Assembly: GCA_026416815.1 (NCBI GenBank)
Contig: JAOAEJ010000052.1
Span: 44,367 to 108,366, forward strand
Reading direction: 5' to 3'
DNA length: 64,000 bases
From: Clostridia bacterium
GTDB lineage: Bacteria; Bacillota; Clostridia; Acetivibrionales; DSM-2933
The position numbers were made by a program, and so were the translations under genes. Below are positions 7,950 to 17,164 of the stretch, one piece after another. The notes under the pieces are model-generated. The model saw only the letters and a program-made list of their open reading frames with translations, was not told the origin of the DNA and did no database searches. The number at the start of each line of letters is the position of its first letter. The stretch's first letter is position 1.

Positions 7950-8855
7950 TTAGTCATTTTGCTTATATTGTTGATGATAGTTGCCATATTTATGCTTATT
8001 TTTTTTCTCGTGCTTATGCTTCAGCCATGGCCATTTATCTGTATATCCGTTTTGTTTTTTGTGTTTATCATCATCATAATTATTGTGGCTGCCTGAATAG
8101 GAGGGGATATTAACCTGCTGATTTTGCAATAGTTTAATTCTTACAAATATTACCATTTTTTCTGTAAACTTATCAAATACTAATAGATTCGGGAATTCAC
8201 AGGATAATTGTGTAGGCCTCTTCAAGAGGTCTTCCTCAAATATTTTAACATCTTCGAGTTCGCAGAAAACCTTTTCGGAGAAACATTCAAAATGCTCAAA
8301 ATCCTTTTCGCATGGGTTATGACCCACTATATCCTGATTACATATATCACAGGAATTAGATTTGTCTAAGAAAATCTCAGTTTCTTTGACAAATCCGCTT
8401 TTGCAGAATACCGGACGGTTTACAAATTCAACCATGGTAACACATTCAAAGGGCACATCCACAGTTGTGTGACGGATATCTCCGCTAATAGCCCTATCGT
8501 GAGAAGGTGTGCAATTTGCTGTTGCGTATTCAATATTTTTCCTTATAAACCCACTTAAGAATAATTTCCCCTTCTTGTCATCTCCAATATTGATGAGTTT
8601 GCATTGAGTGAGGAATAAGTTCTTTTTAATACGTTTGATTTCGATAGCTGGTTCTTCAAGCTCAATTATAGCTTTAACATCAATTTGTACCTTAGGTTGT
8701 GCGATTACGACAGGTATTTTGGCTACAAGGGGGCCATTTATACCTATCGGTTTTATATTTTCACTTGGGCACTCGGGCAATGTCTGCGCATTAGATACCT
8801 TAGCCTCACAACTATTTGTACAAAGGGAGCCTTTGGAGTAAAATTCTTCTGACAT
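7950..8855 (-). CDS. CsxC/DUF3794-like spore surface protein
   Basis: A 301-residue protein. The central part (about residues 55-150) has the pattern of the DUF3794/SPOCS and CsxC-type spore-coat proteins: KAIIELEEPAIEIKRIKKNL, a GKLFLSGFIRKNIEY strand pair, then TVDVPFECVTMVEF. It contains many cysteines, which suits cross-linking in a coat, and ends in a His/Lys/Tyr-rich low-complexity tail (HKHEKKNKHKYGNYHQQY). AAAGGAG precedes the ATG. Assignment to spore coat or exosporium is by similarity of pattern only. Confidence 0.6.
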   Translation of the reverse strand: MSEEFYSKGSLCTNSCEAKVSNAQTLPECPSENIKPIGINGPLVAKIPVVIAQPKVQIDVKAIIELEEPAIEIKRIKKNLFLTQCKLINIGDDKKGKLFLSGFIRKNIEYATANCTPSHDRAISGDIRHTTVDVPFECVTMVEFVNRPVFCKSGFVKETEIFLDKSNSCDICNQDIVGHNPCEKDFEHFECFSEKVFCELEDVKIFEEDLLKRPTQLSCEFPNLLVFDKFTEKMVIFVRIKLLQNQQVNIPSYSGSHNNYDDDKHKKQNGYTDKWPWLKHKHEKKNKHKYGNYHQQYKQND

Positions 8856-9120
8856 TTACATAATCTCCTTTCCCAATTAAAATATTATTACCTTATCTGT
8901 TAACATAATATTCTAGCTATTAACATAATGTTACTAAAATTATAATTATGTTTACCGAAATCTTGAGCAATTACCTTGGTTAAGGTTTGGTATCCAAAAT
9001 AGGCAAAATAAATTCTTAAATTTATGAAAAATTTTTGACTATAAAAGTACCAGACTTGCAAAATTCTTTACAAAATAACCTGCTGATAAGTAGGGAATTA
9101 TAACTTATATTCACGTATTT

Positions 9121-9225
9121 TATAGATAGTTTGCGATGAAGTGATTTTATTCACTAAGGCAAATAGCCTTACCACAATTCATTTCCTGATTGAAAATTAA
9201 TGGGTTAAGCCTAGGCTACCTGTAG
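9121..9225 (+). repeat. R1 element, copy A (diverged)
   Basis: Starts TATAGATAGTTTGCG and ends CTACCTGTAG. The two ends still pair over about 16 of 20 positions if G-U pairs are allowed. The interior keeps GTGATTTTAT, AAGGCAAAT, CTTACCACA and TCATT in the order seen in copies B-E. It abuts the ribosome site of the methyltransferase gene. Confidence 0.7.
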
Positions 9226-9244
9226 AGGAGGGGAATTTTTAAAT

Positions 9245-9829
9245 ATGGAGTTATCACCTAAGCTATACAAGTGGTTTGTAAGACCGGAATGGTTTTCAAA
9301 GGTTTTTGTAAGAAACATCATTGAGGATAGGTTTGATTTTGAAAACAAGGCTGTCCTTGATTTTGGCTGTGGGATAGGGTCAAGCAGTTTTATGTTTGAA
9401 CCTAATAATTATATTGGAATTGACTGTGATTCAAAAAGAATACGCTATGCAAAACGTCAGCATCCTGAATATACTTTTGAGGTCTCAAATGGATATGGCA
9501 TACCTCTACCTGAAGGTACTATTGACTATATATTGATTATATCAGTACTTCACCATATCCCAAAAGATAAATTGCCTATGTATCTAAGAGAGTTTCGGAG
9601 AGTAATTAAGCCCTATGGAAGGATAGTTGTTATAGAACCATGTTATTATGACAAACCTTGTATTAGCAATTCATTTATGAAGTTTGCGGATAGGGGAAAG
9701 TATATACAGGGTGAAGCAGGATACATACAGGAGTTCAAAAACTGTCAGTACGATGTTGAAATACACGATAGACATAAACAGTTATTTTTTTATAACAAGA
9801 TTTTCTTCAGTGCAACCCCAAATAGGTAA
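9245..9829 (+). CDS. class I SAM-dependent methyltransferase
   Basis: A 194-residue Rossmann-fold methyltransferase. Motif I is AVLDFGCGIGSSS, followed by an acidic IGIDCDSKRI at the end of beta-2, and DYILIISVLHHIP at motif IV/post-II. The C-terminal RVIKPYGRIVVIEP is typical of the UbiE/Methyltransf_11 group. The substrate cannot be read from the sequence. GGAGGGG precedes the ATG and directly follows an R1 repeat, so that repeat lies in its leader. It is a single gene, closed by a strong terminator. Confidence 0.82.
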   Translation: MELSPKLYKWFVRPEWFSKVFVRNIIEDRFDFENKAVLDFGCGIGSSSFMFEPNNYIGIDCDSKRIRYAKRQHPEYTFEVSNGYGIPLPEGTIDYILIISVLHHIPKDKLPMYLREFRRVIKPYGRIVVIEPCYYDKPCISNSFMKFADRGKYIQGEAGYIQEFKNCQYDVEIHDRHKQLFFYNKIFFSATPNR

Positions 9830-9856
9830 TGAAATGAAGAATTGCATTATAAATCT

Positions 9857-9885
9857 AGAACTCTGCGCCCAGGGCGCAGAGTTCT
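9857..9885. terminator. bidirectional terminator
   Basis: AGAACTCTGCGCCC and GGGCGCAGAGTTCT are perfect 14-nt arms around one central base, with A/T runs on both sides. It serves the methyltransferase and merR genes, which converge here. Confidence 0.8.
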
Positions 9886-9896
9886 ATAATAAAATA

Positions 9897-10664
9897 TTAC
9901 TTTTCTAAATTATCGCAGTAGATATGCATTGCATCCCTAAGGAATTGGGCAAGGCCTAACTTATATTTATCGATGTTGGCAGTAAAGCGTTCATCACTGA
10001 CGTATAGCTCACCAAGGCCTCTGAAAATCTCAGGAGTGCACGTGTAGAAGCTGTCAGTAATGTGTTGTCTGAAGTCGCCTACAGCTTGCTGGACATCAGG
10101 GTCAGCGGGTCCTTTATCCATATGGGATACGATTCTTTTATAAATCTCGTCTCCTCTGCTCATAATAGCAGCCCAGTCTTCCTTTGTATATTTGGATGTT
10201 TTTTTCTGGCTTTCTTTGTATGCGTCGGTGTGTCCGTATTTCTGTTTGGTCTCTTCTGCGTATTTTTCCTGGTGTTTTTCTATCTCGCTCATATCAAAAG
10301 CTTTAAACCTTTCTTTATTATCCATTTCTATACCTCCTTCTATGGATTGTATCGTTTTTTCAACGGATTTGATGATCTCGTCAATTCTGTTTCTTTTTTT
10401 AAGCAGCAGCTCCTTATGGTTTTGTAAAGCATTCTTTCTGTCAAAACCGGGACTGTTAATGATATCTTTGGTTTCCTGCAGGCTAAACCCAAGTTCTTTA
10501 AAGAATAGGACCTGTTGTAGTTTTTCAAGGTCATGATCTGTATAGAGTCTATAACCGGCCGAGTTTACAGACTCAGGTTTAAGCAGACCGATTTGGTCGT
10601 AATGGTGGAGTGTACGTACGCTTATTCCTACCATATCAGCCACTTCCTTAACCTTGTAAGGCAT
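9897..10664 (-). CDS. MerR-family regulator with TipAS ligand domain
   Basis: A 255-residue protein: N-terminal MerR winged helix (KVKEVADMVGISVRTLHHYDQIGLLKP, residues 3-30), a coiled-coil dimerisation helix (about 75-110), then a C-terminal TipAS-type domain (about 130-255) rich in charged helices, with the conserved FYTCTPEIFRGLGELY stretch. TipA-like proteins activate genes on binding hydrophobic antibiotics or drugs. Its own promoter has the long spacer that MerR proteins act on, so it is probably self-activating. No obvious target gene adjoins it. Confidence 0.9.
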   Translation of the reverse strand: MPYKVKEVADMVGISVRTLHHYDQIGLLKPESVNSAGYRLYTDHDLEKLQQVLFFKELGFSLQETKDIINSPGFDRKNALQNHKELLLKKRNRIDEIIKSVEKTIQSIEGGIEMDNKERFKAFDMSEIEKHQEKYAEETKQKYGHTDAYKESQKKTSKYTKEDWAAIMSRGDEIYKRIVSHMDKGPADPDVQQAVGDFRQHITDSFYTCTPEIFRGLGELYVSDERFTANIDKYKLGLAQFLRDAMHIYCDNLEK

Positions 10665-10682
10665 TTCATCACCTCCACTATT

Positions 10683-10713
10683 ATCATAAGCTATAACGTA
10701 ACGTCAGAGTCAA
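10683..10713 (-). promoter_or_regulatory. MerR-type promoter with 19-bp spacer
   Basis: On the minus strand TTGACT (10713-10708) and TATGAT (10688-10683) are 19 bp apart, longer than the normal 17. The spacer contains the dyad core ACGTTACGT, as in other drug-responsive MerR operators. It lies about 20 bp before the merR start. Confidence 0.75.
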
Positions 10714-10861
10714 GGGGAATTTTATAAGAAATTTAACTTGCATGATAAGGCAGTATTAAAGTATCAATAAGTAATTTTTTATCGATAAGAGGTATTATGT
10801 AAAGTTCTGTCGAATAGTTTATATACGCATATTATAAAGCATATATAAGGGTAGGGGACTT

Positions 10862-12955
10862 ATGTTTTTAGATTTGTTTGCGAATATCACAATCGTTGCA
10901 TCATTCCTGTTTTTAGTCGGTCAGCTTTTTAAATACTACCCGTTGGGTAATAGCCTACCATTGCGAATACGGCTTATATTGGGAGTAATTTTTGGGGTTT
11001 TAGGGATAGCACTAATGGAGTATTCAATTAGCGCTACCGGTACTATACTGGTTGATTTAAGAAATGTGGCAATCATAAGTGCAGGAATAATCGGTGGTCC
11101 TGTGTCTACTACTATTGCAGCTATAATTATTGCAGCTTTCCGTATATTACGTTATGGTATCAGTATTGCTGCTATTACAGGTGCTTTTGTAGCTCTCATT
11201 ATGGGGGCAGGGTGTGCATACCTTGCCAGTACAAAATTTTCAAGATTGCAAAAGTATATAGCTATGTTTTCTTTTGCAATGTTAGTATCTATGGCAGCGT
11301 TCCGCTTTTTAATAAGTGATACACCGAAGCTGCTGAGTATATTTTCATACTATATACCCATTTCACTATTTGGAGTCCTCCTTTCATATTTTGCTTGCGA
11401 GTATATAGTTTCTGCAAATTTGACGTTTAGGGCAATGCAGTACTACAGAATTATGGCTGATAACCTTTCGGACATGGTCTCTACCCATAAGGCTGATGGC
11501 ACATTTATTTACATATCACCCTCTTCAATACAGTTACTCGGATATTTACCTAATGAATTGGCAAGCTGTTCTCCCTTTGATCTTATACACCCCGATGACA
11601 TGGACAGGATATCCAAAAGCCGGAGGGAGTTTTTGAAGACACTGGAGCCTTATACACAAGGTTATAGGATGAAAAGGAAAGATGGGAGATATATTTGGGT
11701 TGAATCATCGGTAAAGACTATAAAAAACAAGGATGGGTCTTTAGAAGAAATTATTTGCGTAACCCGTGATATTACTCAAAGAAAAGTCATGGAAGAAACG
11801 CTCCGTGAAAGCGAGGAACGTTTCAGGACGGCATTTGAAGATGCAGCGGTGGGGATGGCAATTGTATCTGTTGATGGCAAATTTCTTAGAGTAAACGGTC
11901 CATACTGCCAAATGGTCGGGTATGATGAAATAGAATTGATATCAACTACCTTCTGGAATTTAACCCATCCGGAAGATATTAAAGGTAACTGCAATGCTGT
12001 AAAAAGACTTGTAGCCGGTGAAGTACCAAGCTTTCAAATAGAAAAAAGGTATATACATAAGCAAGGCCATGTTATATGGGTTCAGATTAATACAGCCTTA
12101 ATGCGGGACAAATCAGGCAAACCTATGTATTTTATAGCGCAAGGGCAGGACATAACAAGTCGTAAATATGCAGAGGATGAATTAAAGAGGATGTACGAAG
12201 AATTAAAAATCCAAAGAGCTCAAGCCATAGAAGCAACTAAACATAAAAGCAGATTTCTCGCCAATATGTCTCATGAACTTCGAACACCATTGAACTCTAT
12301 CATCGGTTTCACAAACCGGGTATTAAAAAAGAGTAATGGAGTGCTTCCCCAAGTACAGTATGAAAACTTGATAATTGTGAAACAGGAGGCACAACACCTT
12401 TTGGAGCTGATAAACAATTTATTGGATTACTCAAAGGTGGAGGCGGGAAAAATGGAGATATATCCCGAAAGGTTTAATCTAGTGAGCGTAATAAATGAGA
12501 TACACAGCATATCAGCAGCACTAATTGAGGAAAAGCCCTTGACATATAGGCAAAACGTAATTGATTCTGCGGATATGCCAATTTACGGAGATAAGATTAA
12601 GATTAAGCAAATCCTGATAAATCTATTGAGTAACGCTTCCAAATACTCTGATAAAGGTACTATAACACTTACAGTCAATAGAAAAGATGATTATTACCGT
12701 ATAGAGGTACAAGATGAAGGTATTGGTATAGCTGATGGGGATATTAAAGATATATTTGATGAATTCCGCCAGATTGATGGCTCCCATACAAGAAAAGTAG
12801 GCGGGACCGGATTAGGACTATCTATTACAAAAAAATTTGTGGAGATGTCGGGAGGACGCATAGAGGTTGTAAGTACACTAGGTGAAGGTAGTTGCTTTAC
12901 TGTTTATCTACCAGTATCGTACAAAGAAGAGACAATGTTGGGTGAAAAACAGTAA
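10862..12955 (+). CDS. membrane sensor histidine kinase, 5TMR-LYT + 2 PAS
   Basis: A 697-residue kinase. Residues 1-190 form six hydrophobic helices resembling the LytS-type 5TMR sensor region (VDLRNVAIISAGIIGGPVST). Two PAS domains follow (about 195-308 and 318-435, the latter with PAC), then a coiled coil, HisKA with the phospho-acceptor His471 in MSHELRTPLNS, and a HATPase_c domain with N box (LLSNASKYSD), G1 (DEGIGI) and G2 (GGTGLGLSI). There is no receiver domain and no response-regulator gene beside it. The catalytic half is closely repeated in the next gene. Confidence 0.9.
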   Translation: MFLDLFANITIVASFLFLVGQLFKYYPLGNSLPLRIRLILGVIFGVLGIALMEYSISATGTILVDLRNVAIISAGIIGGPVSTTIAAIIIAAFRILRYGISIAAITGAFVALIMGAGCAYLASTKFSRLQKYIAMFSFAMLVSMAAFRFLISDTPKLLSIFSYYIPISLFGVLLSYFACEYIVSANLTFRAMQYYRIMADNLSDMVSTHKADGTFIYISPSSIQLLGYLPNELASCSPFDLIHPDDMDRISKSRREFLKTLEPYTQGYRMKRKDGRYIWVESSVKTIKNKDGSLEEIICVTRDITQRKVMEETLRESEERFRTAFEDAAVGMAIVSVDGKFLRVNGPYCQMVGYDEIELISTTFWNLTHPEDIKGNCNAVKRLVAGEVPSFQIEKRYIHKQGHVIWVQINTALMRDKSGKPMYFIAQGQDITSRKYAEDELKRMYEELKIQRAQAIEATKHKSRFLANMSHELRTPLNSIIGFTNRVLKKSNGVLPQVQYENLIIVKQEAQHLLELINNLLDYSKVEAGKMEIYPERFNLVSVINEIHSISAALIEEKPLTYRQNVIDSADMPIYGDKIKIKQILINLLSNASKYSDKGTITLTVNRKDDYYRIEVQDEGIGIADGDIKDIFDEFRQIDGSHTRKVGGTGLGLSITKKFVEMSGGRIEVVSTLGEGSCFTVYLPVSYKEETMLGEKQ

Positions 12956-13005
12956 TTAATTATAAAAATGAATAAATATACTCCCATAGAGCGAAATGGT
13001 ATACT

Positions 13006-13042
13006 AAAAGGCTTGCTGCAAGACGAAGTGGCGAGCTTTTTT
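13006..13042 (+). terminator. terminator after the first kinase
   Basis: AAAAGGCTTGC pairs with GCGAGCTTTTTT, with a T run in the 3' arm, 50 bp after the kinase stop. Confidence 0.7.
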
Positions 13043-13223
13043 ATATGCTTATTCCTAGAAGGAGGTAGGTGGGTTATACTACCTGTTTTAACACATTATA
13101 CTGTGTGTTTATTAGTGGAATGGCGACTGATATAATATAGTAATATATGTGCTACATAAGCAAGCATAAATGTAAATCATGACAAACAAATTTGTAGTTT
13201 TTACTTTGATTAGGGGGAACGAA

Positions 13224-14480
13224 ATGGCGTACAATGGAATTACTGTTGGTAGCGGTAGTAGTTCTGAAGACTTTTCATCAAAACCTTGTGATATATGCCA
13301 AAGAGGGAAGATCCAAGAAGCTCTTCGTGAAAGTGAAGACCGGTTTAGGACTGCTTTTGAAAACGCTGCCATTGGCATGGCTATAGTATCATTGGAAGGG
13401 CGGTTTTTAAAGGTAAATCAATCCCTGAGCGACATTGTAGGTTATACAGAAGAGGAGCTGCTTGCGACAGATTTTCAGTCAATAACTCATTATGAAGATT
13501 TGAGTGTAGACCTTGAATATATACAGAAGCTTCTAAATAGTGAAATCCGATTTTACCATTTGGAAAAAAGATACCTCCATAAAGACGGTCATGTTGTATG
13601 GATATTACTCAGCGTTTCGTTAGTGCGTGACTATGAGGGGAATCCATTATATTTTATCGCACAAATTCAGGATATAACTAAGCGAAAGCTGGCAGAAGAG
13701 GAGCTTAAAAAGAAAAACGAAGAGCTTAGAGCTCAGAAAATTAAGGCAATTGAGGCTATCAGGCTTAAAAGTCAATTCCTTGCAAACATGTCTCATGAGC
13801 TAAGAACACCGTTAAACTCAATTTTAGGATTTACTACCCGTGTCATTAAGAAGGGTGGTGAACTTTTACCTAAAGTACAGCTGGAAAACCTAATAATTGT
13901 AAGAGAAGAAGGCCAGCACCTTTTGGATTTGATAAACAATCTCTTGGACTATTCGAAAATGGAAGCAGGCAAAATGCAGGTACATCCCGAGAGATTTAAT
14001 TTGATTAAGGTTGTGGATGAGGTAAACTCCATAGTTCATACGTTAATGGACGGTAAGCCGTTAACGTATGAGCGCAAGTATTATACAAATGAAGATATAT
14101 ATATCATGAGTGACCGCATAAAGGTAAAGCAGATACTCATAAACCTCTTAAGTAATGCAATAAAGTACTCGGATAAGGGAACTGTAAGCTTGTTTATTGA
14201 TAAAGTTGGTGATAAATATTGTATTAAAGTGCAGGATGAAGGAATTGGAATTGCTCTTGAAGATTTAAACAGTATATTTGATGAATTCCGTCAGTTGGAC
14301 GGGTCATATACCAGAAAAGCAGGTGGTACGGGTTTGGGCCTCTCCATAACAAAAAGATTTGTTGAAATGCTTGGAGGAAGCATAGAAGTAATCAGTGCAT
14401 CCGGTATAGGCAGCTGTTTTACAGTATATTTGCCGATAGAGTATAAAAACATAAACAACGAAGATTGCAGTAATATATAA
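13224..14480 (+). CDS. soluble PAS histidine kinase, tandem paralogue
   Basis: A 418-residue cytoplasmic kinase, colinear with the C-terminal half of the kinase before it: short N-terminus with a CxxC (PCDICQRG), PAS/PAC (about 35-155), coiled coil, HisKA with His191 in MSHELRTPLNS, and HATPase_c with LLSNAIKYSD, DEGIGI and GGTGLGLSI. It has no transmembrane segment. AGGGGGAAC sets the start at 13224; an earlier in-frame ATG lacks a ribosome site. It seems to be a duplication that lost the membrane sensor. Confidence 0.9.
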   Translation: MAYNGITVGSGSSSEDFSSKPCDICQRGKIQEALRESEDRFRTAFENAAIGMAIVSLEGRFLKVNQSLSDIVGYTEEELLATDFQSITHYEDLSVDLEYIQKLLNSEIRFYHLEKRYLHKDGHVVWILLSVSLVRDYEGNPLYFIAQIQDITKRKLAEEELKKKNEELRAQKIKAIEAIRLKSQFLANMSHELRTPLNSILGFTTRVIKKGGELLPKVQLENLIIVREEGQHLLDLINNLLDYSKMEAGKMQVHPERFNLIKVVDEVNSIVHTLMDGKPLTYERKYYTNEDIYIMSDRIKVKQILINLLSNAIKYSDKGTVSLFIDKVGDKYCIKVQDEGIGIALEDLNSIFDEFRQLDGSYTRKAGGTGLGLSITKRFVEMLGGSIEVISASGIGSCFTVYLPIEYKNINNEDCSNI

Positions 14481-14565
14481 AAGGTACGACAAAACTTGTT
14501 CTGGGAGAAGGGTAATGGTTTATAAGCAGTATTTAAGTGAACTTATATCACAAAGTATAATTGCT

Positions 14566-14606
14566 AAGGCGAAAGTCCGGTTTTTTTCATACCGGACTTT
14601 CGCCTT
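14566..14606. terminator. bidirectional terminator
   Basis: AAGGCGAAAGTCCGGT (14566-14581) pairs perfectly with 14591-14606 around a T-rich loop. It separates the second kinase from the converging Gly/Tyr-rich gene. Confidence 0.85.
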
Positions 14607-14616
14607 GGTCTAACCA

Positions 14617-14862
14617 TTAATAGCCGTAGAAACCATAGCCGTATGCTCCGTATCCCATGAATGGATAGTTGCCATAACTGCTATAGTAACCGAAGGGATA
14701 TCCATACCCGTCAAACCAGCTGAACGGGGTATTATATCCGCTGTATCCACCATATCCGCTGTACCCGTCATATCCGCCATATCCACTGTACATTGCATAT
14801 AGTGCAGGTTGATTTGAGCCACCATAGAGGCCTCCGTAATAAGGGAGATATCTTAAGTCCAT
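14617..14862 (-). CDS. Gly/Tyr-rich small protein, probable spore coat
   Basis: An 81-residue protein that is almost wholly Gly, Tyr and Ser, with repeated SGYGGY/DGYSGY units. AAGGTGATATTATG gives a clear ribosome site. Proteins of this composition are common in spore coats, where tyrosines can be cross-linked, and the neighbour upstream is also coat-like. No catalytic feature. Length and start are secure; the role is inferred. Confidence 0.6.
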   Translation of the reverse strand: MDLRYLPYYGGLYGGSNQPALYAMYSGYGGYDGYSGYGGYSGYNTPFSWFDGYGYPFGYYSSYGNYPFMGYGAYGYGFYGY

Positions 14863-14938
14863 AATATCACCTTCTAATCTTTATATAATAGGTTGCATTG
14901 AGGGGCCGTTCTAAGAATTTAGTTTATATGAATCAATG

Positions 14939-14985
14939 TTGAAGAAATAGCAAATCAAAAGATTGGTCCGCCATTTCTTCAGCAT
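14939..14985. terminator. hairpin between two coat-like genes
   Basis: GAAGAAATAGC pairs with GCCATTTCTTC, with one mismatch. It lies downstream of the 135-residue minus-strand gene and could end it, though there is no clear T run. Its arms resemble the core arms of the R2 repeats. Confidence 0.35.
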
Positions 14986-15033
14986 AAAACACATATGAGA
15001 TTTCCTAAGTATAGGCCAAATAACCCAGTAGTA

Positions 15034-15441
15034 CTAAACTGCATTATGAACAAAGGATACTATTGCTGCGATCGGTATATCGGTTACTGAACCAACAGTA
15101 TATACAGGAACTGCATCCCATCCACCAGCAGTAACTGCGCCATTATAATTACCCGGAAGTACAGGGCCTGCTCCGCCAGCGAAACCACCGGCGATTCCAC
15201 AGCTTGAACCTGCTACGTATCCGTTTCCAACGTTAAAGTTGGAGCAAGCATTGCCAAGAGAGCATCCTGGAGGAGGTCCAATTCTTGTAAGCAATCTTAC
15301 AAAGACTTCATTTACAGATAAAATAACTCCTGTGAAACCAGAACCGGATTGACCACCGCTGCTGGTGAAGATGGTTACTGTTTCACCAATATAATTTGCA
15401 AGTAATGCGGGAAAGTTTCCGCCAACAAATCCATCAGGCAT
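15034..15441 (-). CDS. DUF2642/Sm-like small protein, probable spore surface
   Basis: A 135-residue protein. The pattern GETVTIFTSSGGQSGSGFTGVILSV...VRLL near the N-terminus and DIPIAAIVSFVHNAV at the C-terminus matches the small beta-barrel of DUF2642-type proteins. Between them is a Gly/Ala/Asn-rich insert with several cysteines (CSLGNACSNFN). Such proteins are found in Bacillus and Clostridium spore coats. AAAGGAG precedes the ATG. It is transcribed with or next to the Gly/Tyr-rich gene. Confidence 0.55.
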   Translation of the reverse strand: MPDGFVGGNFPALLANYIGETVTIFTSSGGQSGSGFTGVILSVNEVFVRLLTRIGPPPGCSLGNACSNFNVGNGYVAGSSCGIAGGFAGGAGPVLPGNYNGAVTAGGWDAVPVYTVGSVTDIPIAAIVSFVHNAV

Positions 15442-15675
15442 AGTTAATTAGCTCCTTTCTAAATAGGTAGTGCAATTATATATATCTACTTCAGGTTATG
15501 TTAACTGGTGTGAATTTGTTACAGTTTTATGATTCAAATTTGTTTAAAAATAGATGATGGAGATATCTATGGATGTTCTATATTGGATTTTAAGCAATTG
15601 ATATTAAGAAAAATGTAAATAAATCGGTTGAATCAAAGCTCCGATAGGCTTTTAGAAGCTGTATAAACGTTTAGA

Positions 15676-15780
15676 TTATAGCACAGTTTACTGTGAACTT
15701 AGTGATTACGGTCAGGTAATGAGCTGTGGTAAGTATGACTTGCCTAACAAAATATCACTTTTGCAGTAAACTATTTATAT
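15676..15780 (-). repeat. R1 element, copy B (reverse orientation)
   Basis: Read on the minus strand it begins ATATAAATAGTTTACTG and ends CAGTAAACTGTGCTATAATC. The interior keeps GTTAGGCAA, ACTTACCACAGCTCATT, CCTGAC and AATCACTAAG. It lies in the gap of about 450 bp between the divergent coat-like and metallophosphoesterase genes. Confidence 0.8.
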
Positions 15781-15891
15781 ATTCTCTGTAATAATTTTAA
15801 TTTACTATTGCAAAATATTGTTAAGGATATATTATAATATAAAAATAACGCTGTATGAAGTAAACAAGACTTATAAATGTTGGGAGTGAGT

Positions 15892-17064
15892 ATGAATAAA
15901 GTGTTTATCGTAGCTTTTGGAGTTATTTTGCTGCTATTTACATCTATTAACTACTATATAGGGCTTAGAGGATGGCAGACGGTTGGGAGAAGCATACCCT
16001 TTCTGAGTAAATGGTTTTACTGGTCGGTATTCTGGGTTTTGGCAACATCCTATATTATGGTGAGAATGTGGGGACGTTTTCTGCCGGAGGAGATTGGCAG
16101 GAGTCTTACGTTAATAGGCTCTTACTGGATGGCTGCGATGTTATACTTCCTTGTCGCAATAGCACTGGTTGATATAGTAAGGGTTATAAATAAAAGGGCA
16201 GGCTTTATACCACAGGGCGTAAAACAGTATCCGGGATTGCCCCTAATTGCAGGATTAACAGTGCTGGCTATTGTAGCAGGTATAATGATTTATGGAGCTT
16301 GGAATGCACAAAACCCCATAGTGAAGCACTATGATCTTACAGTTAATAAAGCGGCAGGTGATTTAAAAGAGCTGCATGTGATTATGGCCTCAGACCTTCA
16401 CCTGGGATCAATTATGAATAAAGGGCGGTTGGAAAAGGCTGTTGGCATGATTAATGAGCTTGAACCGGATGTAGTTCTCCTTGCAGGGGATATAATAGAT
16501 GAAGATATCGGGCCTTTTATAAGACAGGGTATGGATGAAGAATTTCGCCGGATAAAGGCGAAGTATGGAGTCTATGCAGTTACCGGCAATCATGAATATT
16601 ATGGAGGCCATGCTGATGAAATTGTACGTCATTTAGAACAGGCAGGGGTACAATTCTTGAAAGATGAATATGTAAAGGTTGTTGACAGCTTTTACTTGGT
16701 TGGAAGGAATGACAGAGCTATAGAGCAGACTAAAAAGGAAAAGCGAAAAATGCTGCCGGATATAATGGCAGGGATGGATAAGTCGCTGCCTATTATACTT
16801 ATGGACCACCAGCCATATAATCTGGGAGAAGCTCAAAATGCGGGAGCAGATGTGCAGCTTTCGGGCCATACCCACCGGGGGCAGTTATCTCCTTTTCAGT
16901 TTATTACTGATAGAATTTTTGAAAATGATTGGGGATATTTACAAAAAGGAAAGTTGCATGTGATTGTCTCATCGGGATTTGGTACATGGGGGCCGCCGAT
17001 ACGTACAGGGAATAACCCTGAAGTAGTAGACATCAGGCTGCGTTTTACAGGAGTTTCTCCTTAA
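15892..17064 (+). CDS. membrane-bound metallophosphoesterase (YkuE-like)
   Basis: A 390-residue protein. The first 140 residues hold four or five transmembrane helices; the rest is a calcineurin-like phosphoesterase domain with all metal motifs: SDLHLG, GDIID, GNHEYY, DHQP and SGHTHRGQ. The family includes phosphodiesterases and lipid phosphoesterases; the substrate is unknown. GGGAGTGAG sets the start at MNKVF. It is a single-gene unit. The active site should lie on the cytoplasmic or outer face depending on the number of helices, which I cannot settle. Confidence 0.88.
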   Translation: MNKVFIVAFGVILLLFTSINYYIGLRGWQTVGRSIPFLSKWFYWSVFWVLATSYIMVRMWGRFLPEEIGRSLTLIGSYWMAAMLYFLVAIALVDIVRVINKRAGFIPQGVKQYPGLPLIAGLTVLAIVAGIMIYGAWNAQNPIVKHYDLTVNKAAGDLKELHVIMASDLHLGSIMNKGRLEKAVGMINELEPDVVLLAGDIIDEDIGPFIRQGMDEEFRRIKAKYGVYAVTGNHEYYGGHADEIVRHLEQAGVQFLKDEYVKVVDSFYLVGRNDRAIEQTKKEKRKMLPDIMAGMDKSLPIILMDHQPYNLGEAQNAGADVQLSGHTHRGQLSPFQFITDRIFENDWGYLQKGKLHVIVSSGFGTWGPPIRTGNNPEVVDIRLRFTGVSP

Positions 17065-17164
17065 ATCGGATATAGGGTAAGTCCTTTAAGTGGGTTGGAG
17101 GGTAATAGCTTTCAATCCATTTTTGTTGTATGGAGAATAATTACAAATAGGATGAAAACGGATA

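Noticed and set aside
14939..14985. Possible R2 core between the coat-like genes
   Set aside because: The arms resemble the R2 core, but the loop and the terminal repeats are missing. Listed only as a hairpin.
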